A DNA stretch of 64,000 nucleotides from Rugalucina vietnamica (taxonomy: Eukaryota > Mollusca > Bivalvia > Lucinida > Lucinidae). The notes beneath the pieces are model-generated. The model was not told the origin of the DNA and did no database searches. It saw nothing but the letters and a program-made list of their open reading frames with translations. The position numbers and the translations under genes were made by a program. The stretch spans positions 42,825,431-42,889,430 of the forward strand of contig OZ024882.1 in assembly GCA_964017185.1 (NCBI GenBank), written 5' to 3'. Positions 12,360 through 24,089 of this stretch are shown here, piece by piece. The stretch's first letter is position 1. Each line of letters starts with the position of its first letter.

Positions 12360-15300
12360 TATAGCCCGAGCTCCAGCAGTATGCTTATTCATTTTGTTGA
12401 GGCCAAATAGTTTGAAGCCATGTTCTGAAGCAGAAAAGTATGCTCAATTCAAAAATCAAAGTCTTAGAAAAATCCGACGGTACACAACTTGGCAATATGC
12501 GAATTAATACCACCGGCATTACCTCCTTTTAATATAGCTCCGAAATTGGGATATACATACAAGATCAATCATATCTCAGCAACTACTTGCCTTAAACCAT
12601 TAAATGTGGTATCAAATCAAAGCACAAATATATTCCTTTCATCTCATGGTAACATTTGCAAATCATCTAATTTGCATATTCATGAATATTAATGAAAACA
12701 TGGAAAATCACTGAAAAATCAGGGAAACACTGTGGTACACCGGGAGCTAATTTGACCTACATTGCACCCCCAGGACAATTTTTCATGGATGCCAAATCGT
12801 TCATTTGAACCCAAACAATGCAACTAATTTTTGTCCTTAAAGATAAACCTGTTTGCTCTAGGAAAATATGCATGGTTTCCTTGACAACCGTTAACATGGT
12901 TCTTGAGCATTGGAGTATACATACAAAATTGGTGATATATCCGCTGTTAACCTTCCTAGACCACTAAACTTGCTCTCATTTTAAAGTTTTGACATTGCCC
13001 TTTCCTCCTATGGTATGTAATGCAAGGTATCTAATTTGCATATTCATGAATTTTAATGAAAACATTAAATATGACAGAAAAATCGTTACAAATCGATAAA
13101 TCGACTAATTTAAGGCCCAAACTATTATTATGACACTTTGTTATTGAACCAGTAATATCATATAACAAATTTATTGATAACATGGGCTTTATGAAAATCA
13201 TCTCATTTGCATATTCATGAATATTAATGAAAATTGGCGAAAGTCGAGGAAAAGCGAGGGAAAAAAAGTATAGTCGTTGCAAGGTTGGAAGGATTAAGAT
13301 CCATCTTCCTTCCCTGAAACCAATTTTCATGGCTGCCAGTCTGGTCAGATGGACGACCTTAATGCCATAAAATACGGTGCTCAGCAATGAACTTATTTGC
13401 ATGATGCAAAATTACATAGTTTCCAAACCCACCCCTAGTGTGATTCTATGAAATAGGCTGTACTCACAAAAATTTCATAATTCATATACCAACTATAGCA
13501 TGCTCTAGAACACTAAAATTGGTCTTATCAGTTTAACCTTAATACCTGTTATACAAATAATTGAATTTGTATTTTGTATATTTATAAAAATAATAAAACA
13601 CACAAGAAATCGGAGAAAAATCTTGGAAAATAGGGGGTATATGCACAAAACACTTGCATCATAGCTGTCAACAAACCTTGGATGCTGAAAGAAGTATCGA
13701 ATGAATGCTATGGCAATGTGCTATGACCTAAAAGTATTATATACATGTACGTACAAATGATCTGATTTTCAATTTTATGAATTTAATGAAAATTTCATAA
13801 ATAGTAATGAAAATGTAGGAAAATTAAATGGGTAAACCTACAAAATGAACTTGTATCTCGGCAAACAAACCCTAACATACTGAAAATGACATCAAATTGT
13901 TGCTATGGCAATAATATACAATTCTGTACTACAATATATAAGTCATTTGATTTTTTTGTTTTATGAATATTAGCAAAACCTTTCAATTTAGAGGAAAATT
14001 ACGGAAAAATTAAGGCGGTATACATAGAAAGAACATGTATTGTGGCTACTGATAGACCTAGAGAGCTATTATTGGTATCAAATGATTGCTGGGACAATGT
14101 TCTATAACCATTTAGAATGATAAATAAATCGTCCGTGGTTTTTGTTGTATGGGTATTAATGAGATTTATATAAATAAGAGGAAAATCAACAAAAAAATGA
14201 AGGTGTATATTAACAAAATCTCTTATATCTCAGCTGCCAATTTCCTTAGAGCACTGAAAATGGTACAAATAGAATGTTAGGACAATGCACTACTATCATG
14301 CAGTCTGATAGCCTAACCATATAGTTTTAGATTTGCGAATGTTAAATGAAAATTTCGAAAATTTGTAATATAAACAGAAAATTGTAGCTTGTGTTCCAAC
14401 AAAATTTATTATTCTTGGCTGTCAGCAAGCAAGCCTTGTATATTTAAATGCATAGCAATAAAACATTGTCCTAGCTATTAATTGATATCATATTGAGTTC
14501 TTTAGAGCTATTTGTCGTCGAGATATAAGCCATTTTGTTTGTATACCCCCTTCATTTTTCGTTTATTTTTTCACATATTTACATAAATCTTATAAATATC
14601 CATTCAACAGAAATAGGTGATGATATATATTTAAGATAATATGGTATAGATAATTGACCCAGCAATCATTTTATACCAATTTTGGCTCTCTATGTCAATC
14701 AGTAGCCAAGATACATGTGATTTTCTATGTATACCATCATGATTTTTCTGTATTTTTCCTCTTAACTCGAAATGTTTTGTTATTATTCATAAAATAAAAA
14801 AATCATGTGACTTATGTATTGTAGTACAGGATGGTAAAGCATTGCCCTAGCAATCATTTGATGCCATTATCAGCATGTTAGGGCTTTTGGTTGCCGAGAT
14901 ACAAGTCATTTTGTAGGTTTACCCATTTAATTCTTTCCATATTTCATTTGTATTTATGAAGTTTTCATTAAATTTCATAAACTAGAAAATCAGATCATTC
15001 TTATATGAGACTTAAGGGTCATAGTACATTGCCATAGCATTTATTTGATACCTCTTTCAGCATCCTGGGTTTCTTAACAGCTATGGTACAAGTGATTATG
15101 TATGAGTATTTTCCAAGATTTTTCTCCGATCTCTTGTGCGTTTTATTAATTGTCATGAATAAGAAAATTCAATGATTTTGGTAATAGGTATTAAGATTAA
15201 ACTGGTGGGTCCATGCATCACTATTAGAACAATTATGGTATTCTAAAGCATGCCATTATTGGTTAATGCATATATTTGTGAGTACAGCCTATTCTTTAGA

Positions 15301-16392
15301 ATCACACCAGGGATGGGTGTGAAAACTATGTAATTGTAGATCAGGCAAATGCGTTTATTGTTGAGGACAATATTTTATTGCATTTCGGTGGCCCCTGTGA
15401 CCACACTTGCAGCCATGAAAGTAGGTTTCAGGGATGCAAGATAGATCTTATAAACCATAAAATAACAGGCAATGGCTATAAATTTCCCCTCGTCTTTCCT
15501 CGACTTTCGACATTTTATTAATATTCATGAATATGCAAATGTGATGATTTTCATTAAGGCCCATGTCATCAATTAATTTGTCGTATGATATTACTTGTTC
15601 AATAACAAAGTGACACAATGATAGTTTGGGCTTGAAATTGGTCTATTTAAGGATTTCTTTAACGCTTTTTCTGTCATTTTTAATGATTTCATTAAAATTC
15701 ATGAATATGCAAATTATATATCTTGCATTACGTACCATAGGAGGAAAGGACACTGTCAAATCTTTGAAATGAGAGCAGATTTAGTGGTCTAGGATTATTA
15801 ACAGCGGACATATGACCAATTTTGTATGTATACTCCAATGCTCAAGAATCACGTTTACTCAATGGCTGTCATGGAAACCATGCATATTTTTATTATGCAA
15901 ACAAGTTTATATTTAAGTACATAAATTACTTGCATTTCTTGGGTCCAAATGAACGATTTGGCATCCATGAAAAAATGTCCTGAGTGCAAGGTAGAACAAA
16001 TTAGCTCCCAGTGTACCACAGTGTTTCTCTATTTTTTTCAGTGATTTTCCATGTTTCCATTAATATTCATGAATATGCAAATTAGATAATTTGCAAATGT
16101 TACCATGAGATGAAAGGAATATATTTGTGCTTTGATTTGATACCACATTTAATGGTTTAAGGCAAGTAGTTGCTGAGATATGAATGATCTTGTATGTATA
16201 TCTCCATTTCGGCGCTATTTTAAAAGGGGTTCATGTCGGGGGTATTCGTTCGCATATTGCCAAGTTGTGTACCGTCGGATTTTTCTAAGACTTTGATTTT
16301 TGAATTCAGAATACTTTTCTGCTTCAGAATATGGCTTCAAACTATTTGGCCTCAACAACATGAATAAACATACTGCTGGCTCTCGGGCTAGT
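12360..16392. mobile_element. 4-kb foldback element with arms of about 1.9 kb
   Basis: The left arm (12360 to about 14285) reappears inverted as the right arm (about 14463 to 16392). Examples: GTGGTACACCGGGAGCTAATT near 12732 mirrors AATTAGCTCCCAGTGTACCAC near 16002, and CCGACGGTACACAACTTGG near 12475 mirrors its complement near 16268. All mirrored pairs centre on about 14373. Arm identity is imperfect, so the element is not recent. Each arm is itself a string of diverged modules of 180-360 bp, each with TTTGCATATTCATGAAT, a GGAAAAT...GGTATA segment and a block mentioning CTAGANCACT. No transposase ORF is visible. The loop of about 180 bp at 14285-14463 is unique. It fits a non-autonomous foldback transposon or a large inverted duplication. 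Confidence 0.88.
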
Positions 16393-18190
16393 ATTCTGTA
16401 CTATTCGAGCTATGAAAAATAGACAAAATCGTTAATAAGTTAATTTCTTCATATCCTATATTTTGCCGTTAATGATTTCGGCCGTTTCATCGAATAGAAC
16501 GAAAAAGGTGTCTTTGCGCTACGAGAGCGCAACAAAAATGTAGTCTACTTTCCTTATGCAGGGTGTATTGGATATTTATGCTCAGGCAATTTCATAAGTG
16601 AGCGATTTTACTTTAGCTTGTAAGGTCAGTTTCTAGGCGGCTTTCGAAGTGGACAGTTTTGAAACAAATTTGTATAGATTAGATGATCTTAAGGTGTTAG
16701 ATTGCCACCTTCCCTATAGAAGGAGTATACAGCATTGCATGCAGTCTACGGCCTTTTAATAACTGCTAGTTGGATGTTTTTTGCTGGGCAGCGGGTATTC
16801 TGTACGGGGTCAAGATCATCCACAGTTTATCTCTGAAAATGACTATTTATTCACCGTAAGCAAATAAAAATAAAACTGAGATCCTTTAAGAGCAGTGAGC
16901 ACATTAATGAGAAAAGGGATGGGCCATACCGCAGTTTCGGCTACTTAATACTCTTCGGTGACCCTCTAGATTTGGCAAAATGGAGCCAAAGAGTAATACT
17001 GCAATTTTGCAACTTTCAACAGGATAATCTATACAAAGACTAGTATTATCCAAACTGAACCAAATATATAAAAGATGGTTAGAAAACGAATCTAAACCAA
17101 TAATCAATTTCAGAATACCCTCGCTGATCTCAAAATATAATCTGCACTATGAATGATGTACGGGGAGACTTTCTAGGGCCACCACACGGGCAACTTTGGC
17201 TCTTTCTGCCCTTGACGCCAAACAAAACACTAAATACTGTTGTCACTTTCTCATGTTCACTGTTCACTTCAATATAGTACGCCAAAATGCATCAAACGTG
17301 TTGCTTTGATTTGTGGCCGAAGCAAAGAAAAGACCGTAATGTAACGATGTAACCTGTGTCCCCACTCTCATAGTAATACTATATTCCTTTGTGCCACTAC
17401 CAAGTTTGTGAAAAGACCTGTAGTATTGATGCATTGATGAGTTATAGCATATAACAATGCTAACCTGGTCATGTTATTGCTTAAATCGCAGCGCATTACG
17501 TACAATATATGTGCATGCTAAAGTCCGTGCGTATGCATGCTGAAAATCACACGAGCGCCTTCTGCAATGATATTCAAATTTGTACCCATTCAATCTTAAT
17601 CATTCTGACGCAAACTCAGTAAACTTGACAGATTTACCACATAAGCAATCAACAAAACAAATTTGCTGCAATACATTTATTAAAACGAACCACAAGTGCA
17701 TGTAAAACATCATATTATGCAAAATACTATAGCATTGACAGGTTGTATACTTATGTCAAAAATAATGGCATCTACCTTACACGTGACGATTTCTCCGTAT
17801 ATTACTTCAAATCAAAAAGATGCATATATCTTGTTTTACATTACCGAAATGATAAGTTTAAGAACTGTATATATATTTATATATATACATATAGCTGTAA
17901 TATTGAAATTGGTTATTGATTATATATGTTGTGTTTCACAGAAATACATTTTGATTTTACTGTTTGTTTCTAGCATATCATATTAAATAAATCAATCAGC
18001 TTTAGACTTCAGTATAATGTCTGCGGTTAACCATTCGGAAAAAACGTGAATAAAATAAACAACAATTATTTGCATTACCGATATATCACCTTAAATTTAC
18101 CACAATTCAAACGGTAATGTCTTCATTTTAATGGTAAACATCCTGATCAATCAACAAAGCAGTTAGCATTTTTGCCAAGAACTGTGGTCA
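16393..18190. other. Gene-free stretch upstream of the shell-protein gene
   Basis: No ORF with recognisable protein, no tandem repeat and no TIR pair is seen. It is AT-rich with TATATA runs near 17867-17894. It presumably includes distal regulatory DNA of the downstream gene, but no site can be supported. Confidence 0.5.
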
Positions 18191-18222
18191 TATAAGAATC
18201 TAGCTTTCCGACATCGTGTCAG
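18191..18222 (+). promoter_or_regulatory. Core promoter of the shematrin-like gene: TATA box and initiator
   Basis: TATAAG at 18191-18196 lies about 28 bp before TCAGAC (18219-18224), which fits a TATA-initiator pair. Transcription from about 18220 would leave a 5' UTR of about 53 nt before the ATG at 18273. The spacing is typical of strongly expressed animal genes. It is inferred from sequence only. Confidence 0.55.
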
Positions 18223-18272
18223 ACGCAGCCAAAGTTGTCCTCTGTTAAAATTAAAATATAACAGACATCATA

Positions 18273-18330
18273 ATGAACTGCCAACTGCTGGCCATCCTTC
18301 TCTTGGTATGTGCTTTAACTAATGTACAGG
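18273..18330 (+). CDS. Shematrin-like shell matrix protein, exon 1 (signal peptide)
   Basis: The ATG at 18273 opens a 58-nt coding exon for MNCQLLAILLLVCALTNVQ plus the first base of a Gly codon. The exon ends at a strong donor, CAGG|GTAAGT. The peptide is a textbook signal sequence: a short N-region, a leucine-rich core LLAILLLVCAL and a VQG cleavage motif. It was too short to stand out as an ORF. It joins exon 2 at 24090 in phase 1, giving a predicted 192-residue precursor with cleavage after residue 20. A family A MITE begins only 20 bp past the donor. The exon pair is inferred from splice sites and matching phase, not from transcripts. Confidence 0.8.
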
Positions 18331-18349
18331 GTAAGTCATATGTTTATAT

Positions 18350-18590
18350 ATTACGAAAACGTTCACATGAATATACAAATATTTTTCTTGAACTGTAAAA
18401 ACTGAAAATTTCATTGGCAAAAAAATAATATTTAATATTTTGTTTAAACGCTTTGGGGCGAGGCGGCTCTAACGGGTACAAATAACCTGGATAAGACAAA
18501 ACAAAAGATGTATACCCCTGTTAACCACATTTTCACCATAAAAATGTGGATTTTGGCGGGTTATACTTTCATGGACATGTTTTCCTAATG
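18350..18590 (+). mobile_element. MITE family A, copy in intron 1
   Basis: It begins TTACGAAAACGTTCACATG and ends CATGGACATGTTTTCCTAATG, so the ends are imperfect inverted repeats. The centre has GGCGAGGCGGCTCTAACGG and the right half has the GTATACCCCTG...GGTTATAC segment seen in the other copies. It is non-coding and sits 20 bp inside the intron. Confidence 0.78.
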
Positions 18591-18659
18591 GATATTGTCA
18601 AGAATTAAAAGACTAAAAACACATTTTTTGATCGAACGACAAGTTCAAAGCCGCAAATG

Positions 18660-18892
18660 AGCCGCATCGTGAGAAAACGGGATTTTTGCCTATGCGAAAA
18701 CAAAGGCGCAGATCAGCTTCGCGGTAACCGCGAAGCTGATCAGCGCCTTTGTTTTCGCTACACGGATAGTACTATTTCTCTTCTTCTTAAATCCGAAATT
18801 TCAAGCTTCTAGCCTGCTTCTGTGACTGTACAGCCCGGTTTGTGTCGGACCTGGTCGGAAACCCCGAAGACCGGTTTTCTCGCGTCGCGGCT
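18660..18892 (-). mobile_element. MITE family B, copy 2 (intron 1)
   Basis: The ends AGCCGCATCGTGAGAAAAC and GTTTTCTCGCGTCGCGGCT are inverted. The internal hairpin has arms CAGATCAGCTTCGCGG / CCGCGAAGCTGATCAG within a larger CGAAAACAAAGGCGC...GCGCCTTTGTTTTCG palindrome (18698-18759). It lies opposite in orientation to copies 1 and 4. Confidence 0.88.
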
Positions 18893-19009
18893 CAAATTGT
18901 AGCTACCGAATATTTTGGTGAATCTTTAAGTTACTGTCATATTAGAAGTAAATACGTGTGTTTCATTCATTCTTACTTATATATCAATATTCAATATAAT
19001 TAATAGCAA

Positions 19010-19039
19010 ACTATTATTATTATCATTCTTCTTCTTCTT

Positions 19040-19103
<64 letters not shown>
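19010..19103. repeat. Compound (CTT)n/(ATT)n microsatellite
   Basis: About twelve CTT units run directly into about fourteen ATT units, flanked by further TTA repeats. It is a likely length-polymorphic locus inside intron 1. Confidence 0.97.
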
Positions 19104-19105
<2 letters not shown>

Positions 19106-19499
19106 ATTATTTTAATTAAGTATACTATTAGCAGGAATAAAACTTTTATATAGTTTATTTTTATTTGGTTGCAATGATTATTGGCAAGTGTGCATTAGAC
19201 ATTTCGGTCAATCCATTTCTAACGAATGAAGAGCACTTCTCTTTCATTAATTAGACTGTCTCCAGTTTATATAACCAGCTATTATCCATACTCACATATT
19301 ATCACATGAGACCATGAAATAATTTAGTAGCGTAAAATTTGTGTACCTTCATAAGAAGAAAACTAGCAATCAAAACGAATATCTAGAGTTTGTGCCTAAA
19401 ATATTGCACAGCGGTGAAGTTTGTATTTACTTCATGATGTGACATTTGGCCCTCATTGCATTAGATTGTCCGGTGATACAATTATTTGTTTGTATTGTT

Positions 19500-19602
19500 C
19501 CGGGTCATTTCGGCTCATAACCATTTCGGCTTATGACCATTTCCGCACACAATCATTTCGGTCCATACTATTTCGGCCCATTACCATTGCGGCCCATAAT
19601 AT
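19500..19602. repeat. Short tandem CCATTTCGGCCCATAA-type repeat
   Basis: Six or so degenerate units of 16-20 bp (CATTTCGGCTCATAACC, CATTTCGGCTTATGACC and so on). The complement motif GGGCCGAAAT recurs inverted at 21530-21575, so the two may be the ends of one decayed element spanning about 2 kb of the intron. Confidence 0.6.
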
Positions 19603-19977
19603 TTATTGTTATTATAGGGATATATACATGTATATATATACGAATTATAGGGATTTCGGTTGTCCTTTTGTTACCTATGCAACATTTTGGATTAATAACT
19701 TTAATTTAAATATTTGAGCTAGATTATGACGTTCTCTTCGATTTTGGGTCTTATGGAGGGACGAGGTGTAACTCCATCGCCGTCAATTCTTTTTAATGAT
19801 GCAAACTCGTTTGGTATTTTACTTATTTTGAAATTTTCTGAGTGTTTGATCTATCATTGTTGAAAGATCTTATAGAAATCTCAATGAAATTTAAAACTTA
19901 TAATTTCAAAGATAAACATTCAAACCTATGACTCCACAAGTCACTTAATCGTAGAGATTAACTTATTTTTAAAAAGA

Positions 19978-20400
19978 ATGTTCAGCGTCAATGAAAAAGT
20001 ATTCAAGCTTTTTGGCTTCCAAAGTATCAAAGAAGAGATTTGAAAACAAAATAATTATAGAATAGTGAGCATGTGTTCAACCTACACGCCTCCAAATGAG
20101 ACCGCTGAGCGAAATGTTTAAAAATAAGAAATATTATTTTATTTTTCATTTCTTTCATACATGTATATAAATGTCCTGAACAAAAATACAGTACATCCAA
20201 AATGTTTTCAAACATCATTTTATTTCGCAAAAGCAGTCTATTTAGGACCACAAACACACGACAATGTGCATCTTGAAACGGCCTTTTAAAATTGTACATA
20301 ACATTTAACAACCCCACCCGCTAACTTGAAAAGTCGGTAAAAATCAGAATGAGATCTTTCTAAGATGATAAAAAAATTCTAAAAGCCTAAAATGGATGGC
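19978..20400 (+). repeat. Interspersed repeat, copy 1
   Basis: GTTCAGCGTCAATGAAAAAG, TTTGAAAACAAAATAA, TTTTTCATTTCTTTCATAC and ACTTGAAAAGTCGG occur in the same order at 21725-22110, which makes this a diverged second copy of the 5' part of that TIR element. Non-coding. Confidence 0.75.
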
Positions 20401-20819
20401 TAAATTTTTTAAAACATGTAAGATAAGCAAAATTGTATTATTGGGTATATATGTAAATTGTGTGAGAAAGGATTTGGCAGCGCCCCCAAATGCCAATAAG
20501 TGGAGATAACTCTTGGTTTTTGTTCCTACCCAAATATTTACAAGTTCTTACCCTGCTTATGTTCAATGAGAAAAATATATATTTGATGTATTTTTGATGT
20601 ATTTTGCTGCATTTTGTTTGTTATTAACCAAAGTAGAATTGATGTCGTCAATTCTAACATGCCACAGTCTGCACGCTTAGTTTGTAATCTAATCATGTTT
20701 GATAGCTATGCTGTCTTCTTTAATTGCACGCCTGTGCATCGGGTGTCAGACTCTATGATGGTCCCGAATCATTGCTATTCATTTTAATTGGTTGGGGCTG
20801 TAGCTTCTTGTCTGTTGCT

Positions 20820-21405
20820 TGTCCCACCGGGGTCCAACTGGTGTTTTTCTTTTGCTCCGGGTTTCAGTAAGTTATTCGGCGCCCAGGGATCTCCAACGTC
20901 GGGCAACTTACTGAATCTGTTGAGTCCTCGTTTTTGATTCATCAGGATGTTTATCATGATTTATTTGTTTGTTCTTGATGATTCATTGACTAGTTATAGA
21001 TTCACCACGAGGACCGAAACACGAACTAAATGTTATGAACCACTGCAGAAGCAGAGGGTGAGATTATGGCCATGTAAAATCAATTTAAGCCCGCCAGTAA
21101 TTTTATATTACTGATCGTTCCGGGGCGATACTTATGTGGTGTTATTTTTTTATTTTATGTCTTGGTGTTGAAATATTTTGTGCTGGTGGCGCCTTATGTA
21201 TGTTTTCATATTTTAGTTAAGTTTGGGTAACTGAGTGGCCACCTATTGGGAAAGTAGCTGCTCATTCGGCTTACGATATGTTTTCATGGTATAAGTACCT
21301 GATTGTTAATTTAGTTTTTCCCACCTTGGTTTTTGGATTTGGAATCTTTATTCTGATTGCGCATTTTCCTGATCTTTGCTTGCTTGTACCTTTTTAGGGA
21401 CTTTT
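20820..21405 (+). mobile_element. LTR-like interspersed repeat F, copy 1
   Basis: It matches in inverse orientation 59086-59670 and, more distantly, 40830-41565, 48400-48760 and 61310-61900. The shared landmarks are ACTGAGTGGCCACCTATTGG, AGCTGCTCATTCGGCTTACG and GTTATGAACCACTGCAG. The sequence near 20879 (TCGGCGCCCA...CAACGTCGGGC) faintly recalls a tRNA-Lys primer-binding site and TGTTATGAACC could be an LTR start, but no coding region is attached. The class is unresolved. Confidence 0.6.
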
Positions 21406-21723
21406 ATCATTTTATCTATCTATAACTCATTCTTTACAAGTAACAAACATGGCAAATATCTAATAAACTAAAACTTGTTAAACCTTTAAACAGTTACAAA
21501 TACAGGATAATGGTTCATAGTATATGTATGGGCCGAAATATTTAAGGGCCGACATTGTCAGGACCGAAATGACAAGTTTTAGTTTGGGTAGCACTTTAAT
21601 AAAAAAATATTGCTAACCGCATGTACAGTACTGGCGCCATTTTCGATTGCTTCTTCTTGTCAAGATCTTCAAACAAATATTGAATATATTTTATTGACGG
21701 AATTGCAGTGCACTTCTAATTAA

Positions 21724-23634
21724 GGATGTTCGCTGCCAATGAAAAAGTATTCAAACTTTTTTTCTAACCACTCTCTTTTGATTCCAAATTACAACACAAG
21801 ACATTTGAAAACAAAATAAGTATGGGGTAGTGTGCATCATTTCGAGCTACAGGCCTGTTAATGAGACCTCTGAACACTATGTTTTAAATTTAGTAAAATT
21901 AATTTAATTTTCATTTCTTTGAAACATACCTGTCTTGAACTAAAATACACCTAGAATGCTTTCAAAAGTCATAATATTTACGTAATGCACACTATTTTGG
22001 ACCAAAAGCAATGAAAAATTTGCAACTTGAAGTGGATGACAAAATTTTACGAGTCTTTTCCAACCCTACCCCCATACTTGAAAAGTCGGAAAAAATCAAT
22101 ATTTTGAAATGTGCCAAACCCATATTTGTAGATTCAAACTTTTTCTCGTATTTTCATACAAGATAGAACTTCGTAATACTGTTCGAATAAAAGAAAAAAA
22201 TATATAGGGTAGTGTGCATATAAGAGAGAACCAACAACGTAAAAATCGCCATTTTAAGCCTTTTTTCGTATGTTTTGTTTCTTAAAGCCCATTTCATAAA
22301 ACCACCCACAATTTTAAAACTAGCACACCAAAGACAGAAAGACCGACTTAGATGACCATACGTGGGTGATCCAAGAAGTAATGCGAACACAACTGTATTT
22401 TAGTTGCCAAAGCAGATACATTTAAATAATTTTGCATGTGTACACGCGTATATGATTGCAGTAATTAGGTGTAATATCATGAAGTTCGGATGACGAATTG
22501 AGATTTACGGAATATTTGATTTGTCGACCCGAAGTCGACATGGACGCAAAATTGACTGAAAACGTCAATTTTGTTAGGGGTTCAGGGAAAGATTTTGTGC
22601 TCCAATTTATTAAATTGACATTTATAGACATACAAATCATATTAGTTGTGTTATATATGCCTTATGTTTGGAAATAATAGAGAAAGCGAAATGCAAATAT
22701 CAGTAGGGACTATTCAATGTTGCCTAGCAACGGCATCTGACAAAAATATCACAATTTCGACGAAGTACGACAAATACCATTAATTCGTGCGCACATTTGA
22801 CTCCGATAAGGATGTAAATATCGATATTTATGCTCACAGCCTATCATAACGAAGAATTTCGATTCAAAAAATAAATATTGTATGGAATTTAACCTTTTTG
22901 GTTAAGTAGAATAGGCGTTGATAAAAATGTGGAGATTTTGAGAGATCAAAATTGACTCAAATTTTAGGGGGTACAGATAGCCAAACCTCAATAATTTGCG
23001 CTGTGTTAAACTCATAAAGGTATGTACTGTAAATCTATTCAGGGGATTATTGTACTTTGGAATAAAAAGATAATTGACGTAATTGTGCTTTGCATGTGAC
23101 ACTGCAGTTGATAAATAATATCCATTTTAACCGTGGCCAAGGTCGTTTACCTTGCCTTCTCTTGTTGCTAGGCAACAAGGGTTGCTTTGTGATTCAGTTA
23201 AAATAGTAATCGGATCTGAAAACTTCGATAATGCATCATAATTCTGATGTAAACTCTCTTGGAAAATGGCAATTGTGAAAGAAATTACACATGAGTTCGC
23301 ATTACTTCTTGGATCACCCTCGTATACACATATACTGCTGCTAAAATAAACATCGAAGTACGAAATGCAATTTATTTGAAGATGTATAATATTCAAGTTT
23401 AATCTACCCTACCCCCTAAATTTTACTGACAACTAAAATTTTCTGACAAGTTGCAGAAAATGGGGTGAAAAAAGGAAGTTCCTTAGATTGACAATTTTCA
23501 TGGCTCATTCAATGCATATCATCAATATGTATCCAAATATAAAATATTAGAAAAATATCTGCAACCGTTTTCCAGATATTAAACAAAAGAAAAACCGGAA
23601 GTTCCAAAATGTCAAATGTTAGCAGCGAACATCC
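21724..23634. mobile_element. TTAA-flanked TIR element, 1.9 kb
   Basis: GGATGTTCGCTGC at the left and GCAGCGAACATCC at the right are exact inverted ends, each flanked by TTAA (21720-21723 and 23635-23638). TTAA target sites are the hallmark of piggyBac-type insertion, though the tips are not the classic CCYT. No transposase ORF is visible, so it is non-autonomous. It carries GTTGCCTAGCAAC at 22719 and its complement at 23164. Confidence 0.72.
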
Positions 23635-23692
23635 TTAAGTTGTTTATTACATTCTCAATTTTACACTTCATTCTTCTGTGAAAAATCGAATG

Positions 23693-23694
<2 letters not shown>

Positions 23695-23724
<30 letters not shown>

Positions 23725-23742
23725 CTTTTTTTTTTTTTTTTG
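23695..23742. repeat. T-rich tract
   Basis: TTTTC units pass into a poly-T run about 350 bp before the intron acceptor. Confidence 0.95.
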
Positions 23743-24089
23743 ATATTTCGTTTCGGTTGAAACTTAGGCGGATTGCAACCTTCTTGGGAAAGGGCTTGTC
23801 ATTCTGCTCTTAGTGTGTGTTGTCGGAAAAATGTTTTGTTTTGTTTAATGTATGTTCCCACCTGTCTTTGTTGGAACTTTAAATTTCATTGCATCGATTC
23901 CTGGTCCCTCTATTTTTACTTTTGTTCATGTGGATAACCGTGTTCCTTGATGGCATTAACTTTCACAAACACCTTGCTTCAACAATTTTACAAACAATAA
24001 TCGCCATTAATGATCCCCTGCTTTAGACGAAAATATGAATTTTCTTGTCCAATATATTAATACTGATTAATCTTTTTTATGTTTAACAG

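Larger units (their letters stand above)
18331..24089 (+). other. Intron 1 of the shematrin-like gene
   Basis: This 5759-bp intron has donor GTAAGT and acceptor TTTTTTATGTTTAACAG. It is almost entirely transposable elements: a family A MITE (18350), a family B MITE (18660), a CTT/ATT microsatellite (19026), two copies of a shared repeat (19978 and 21725), an interspersed LTR-like repeat (20820), a TTAA-flanked TIR element (21724-23634) and a T-rich tract (23695-23742). No conserved ORF lies inside it. Confidence 0.8.
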
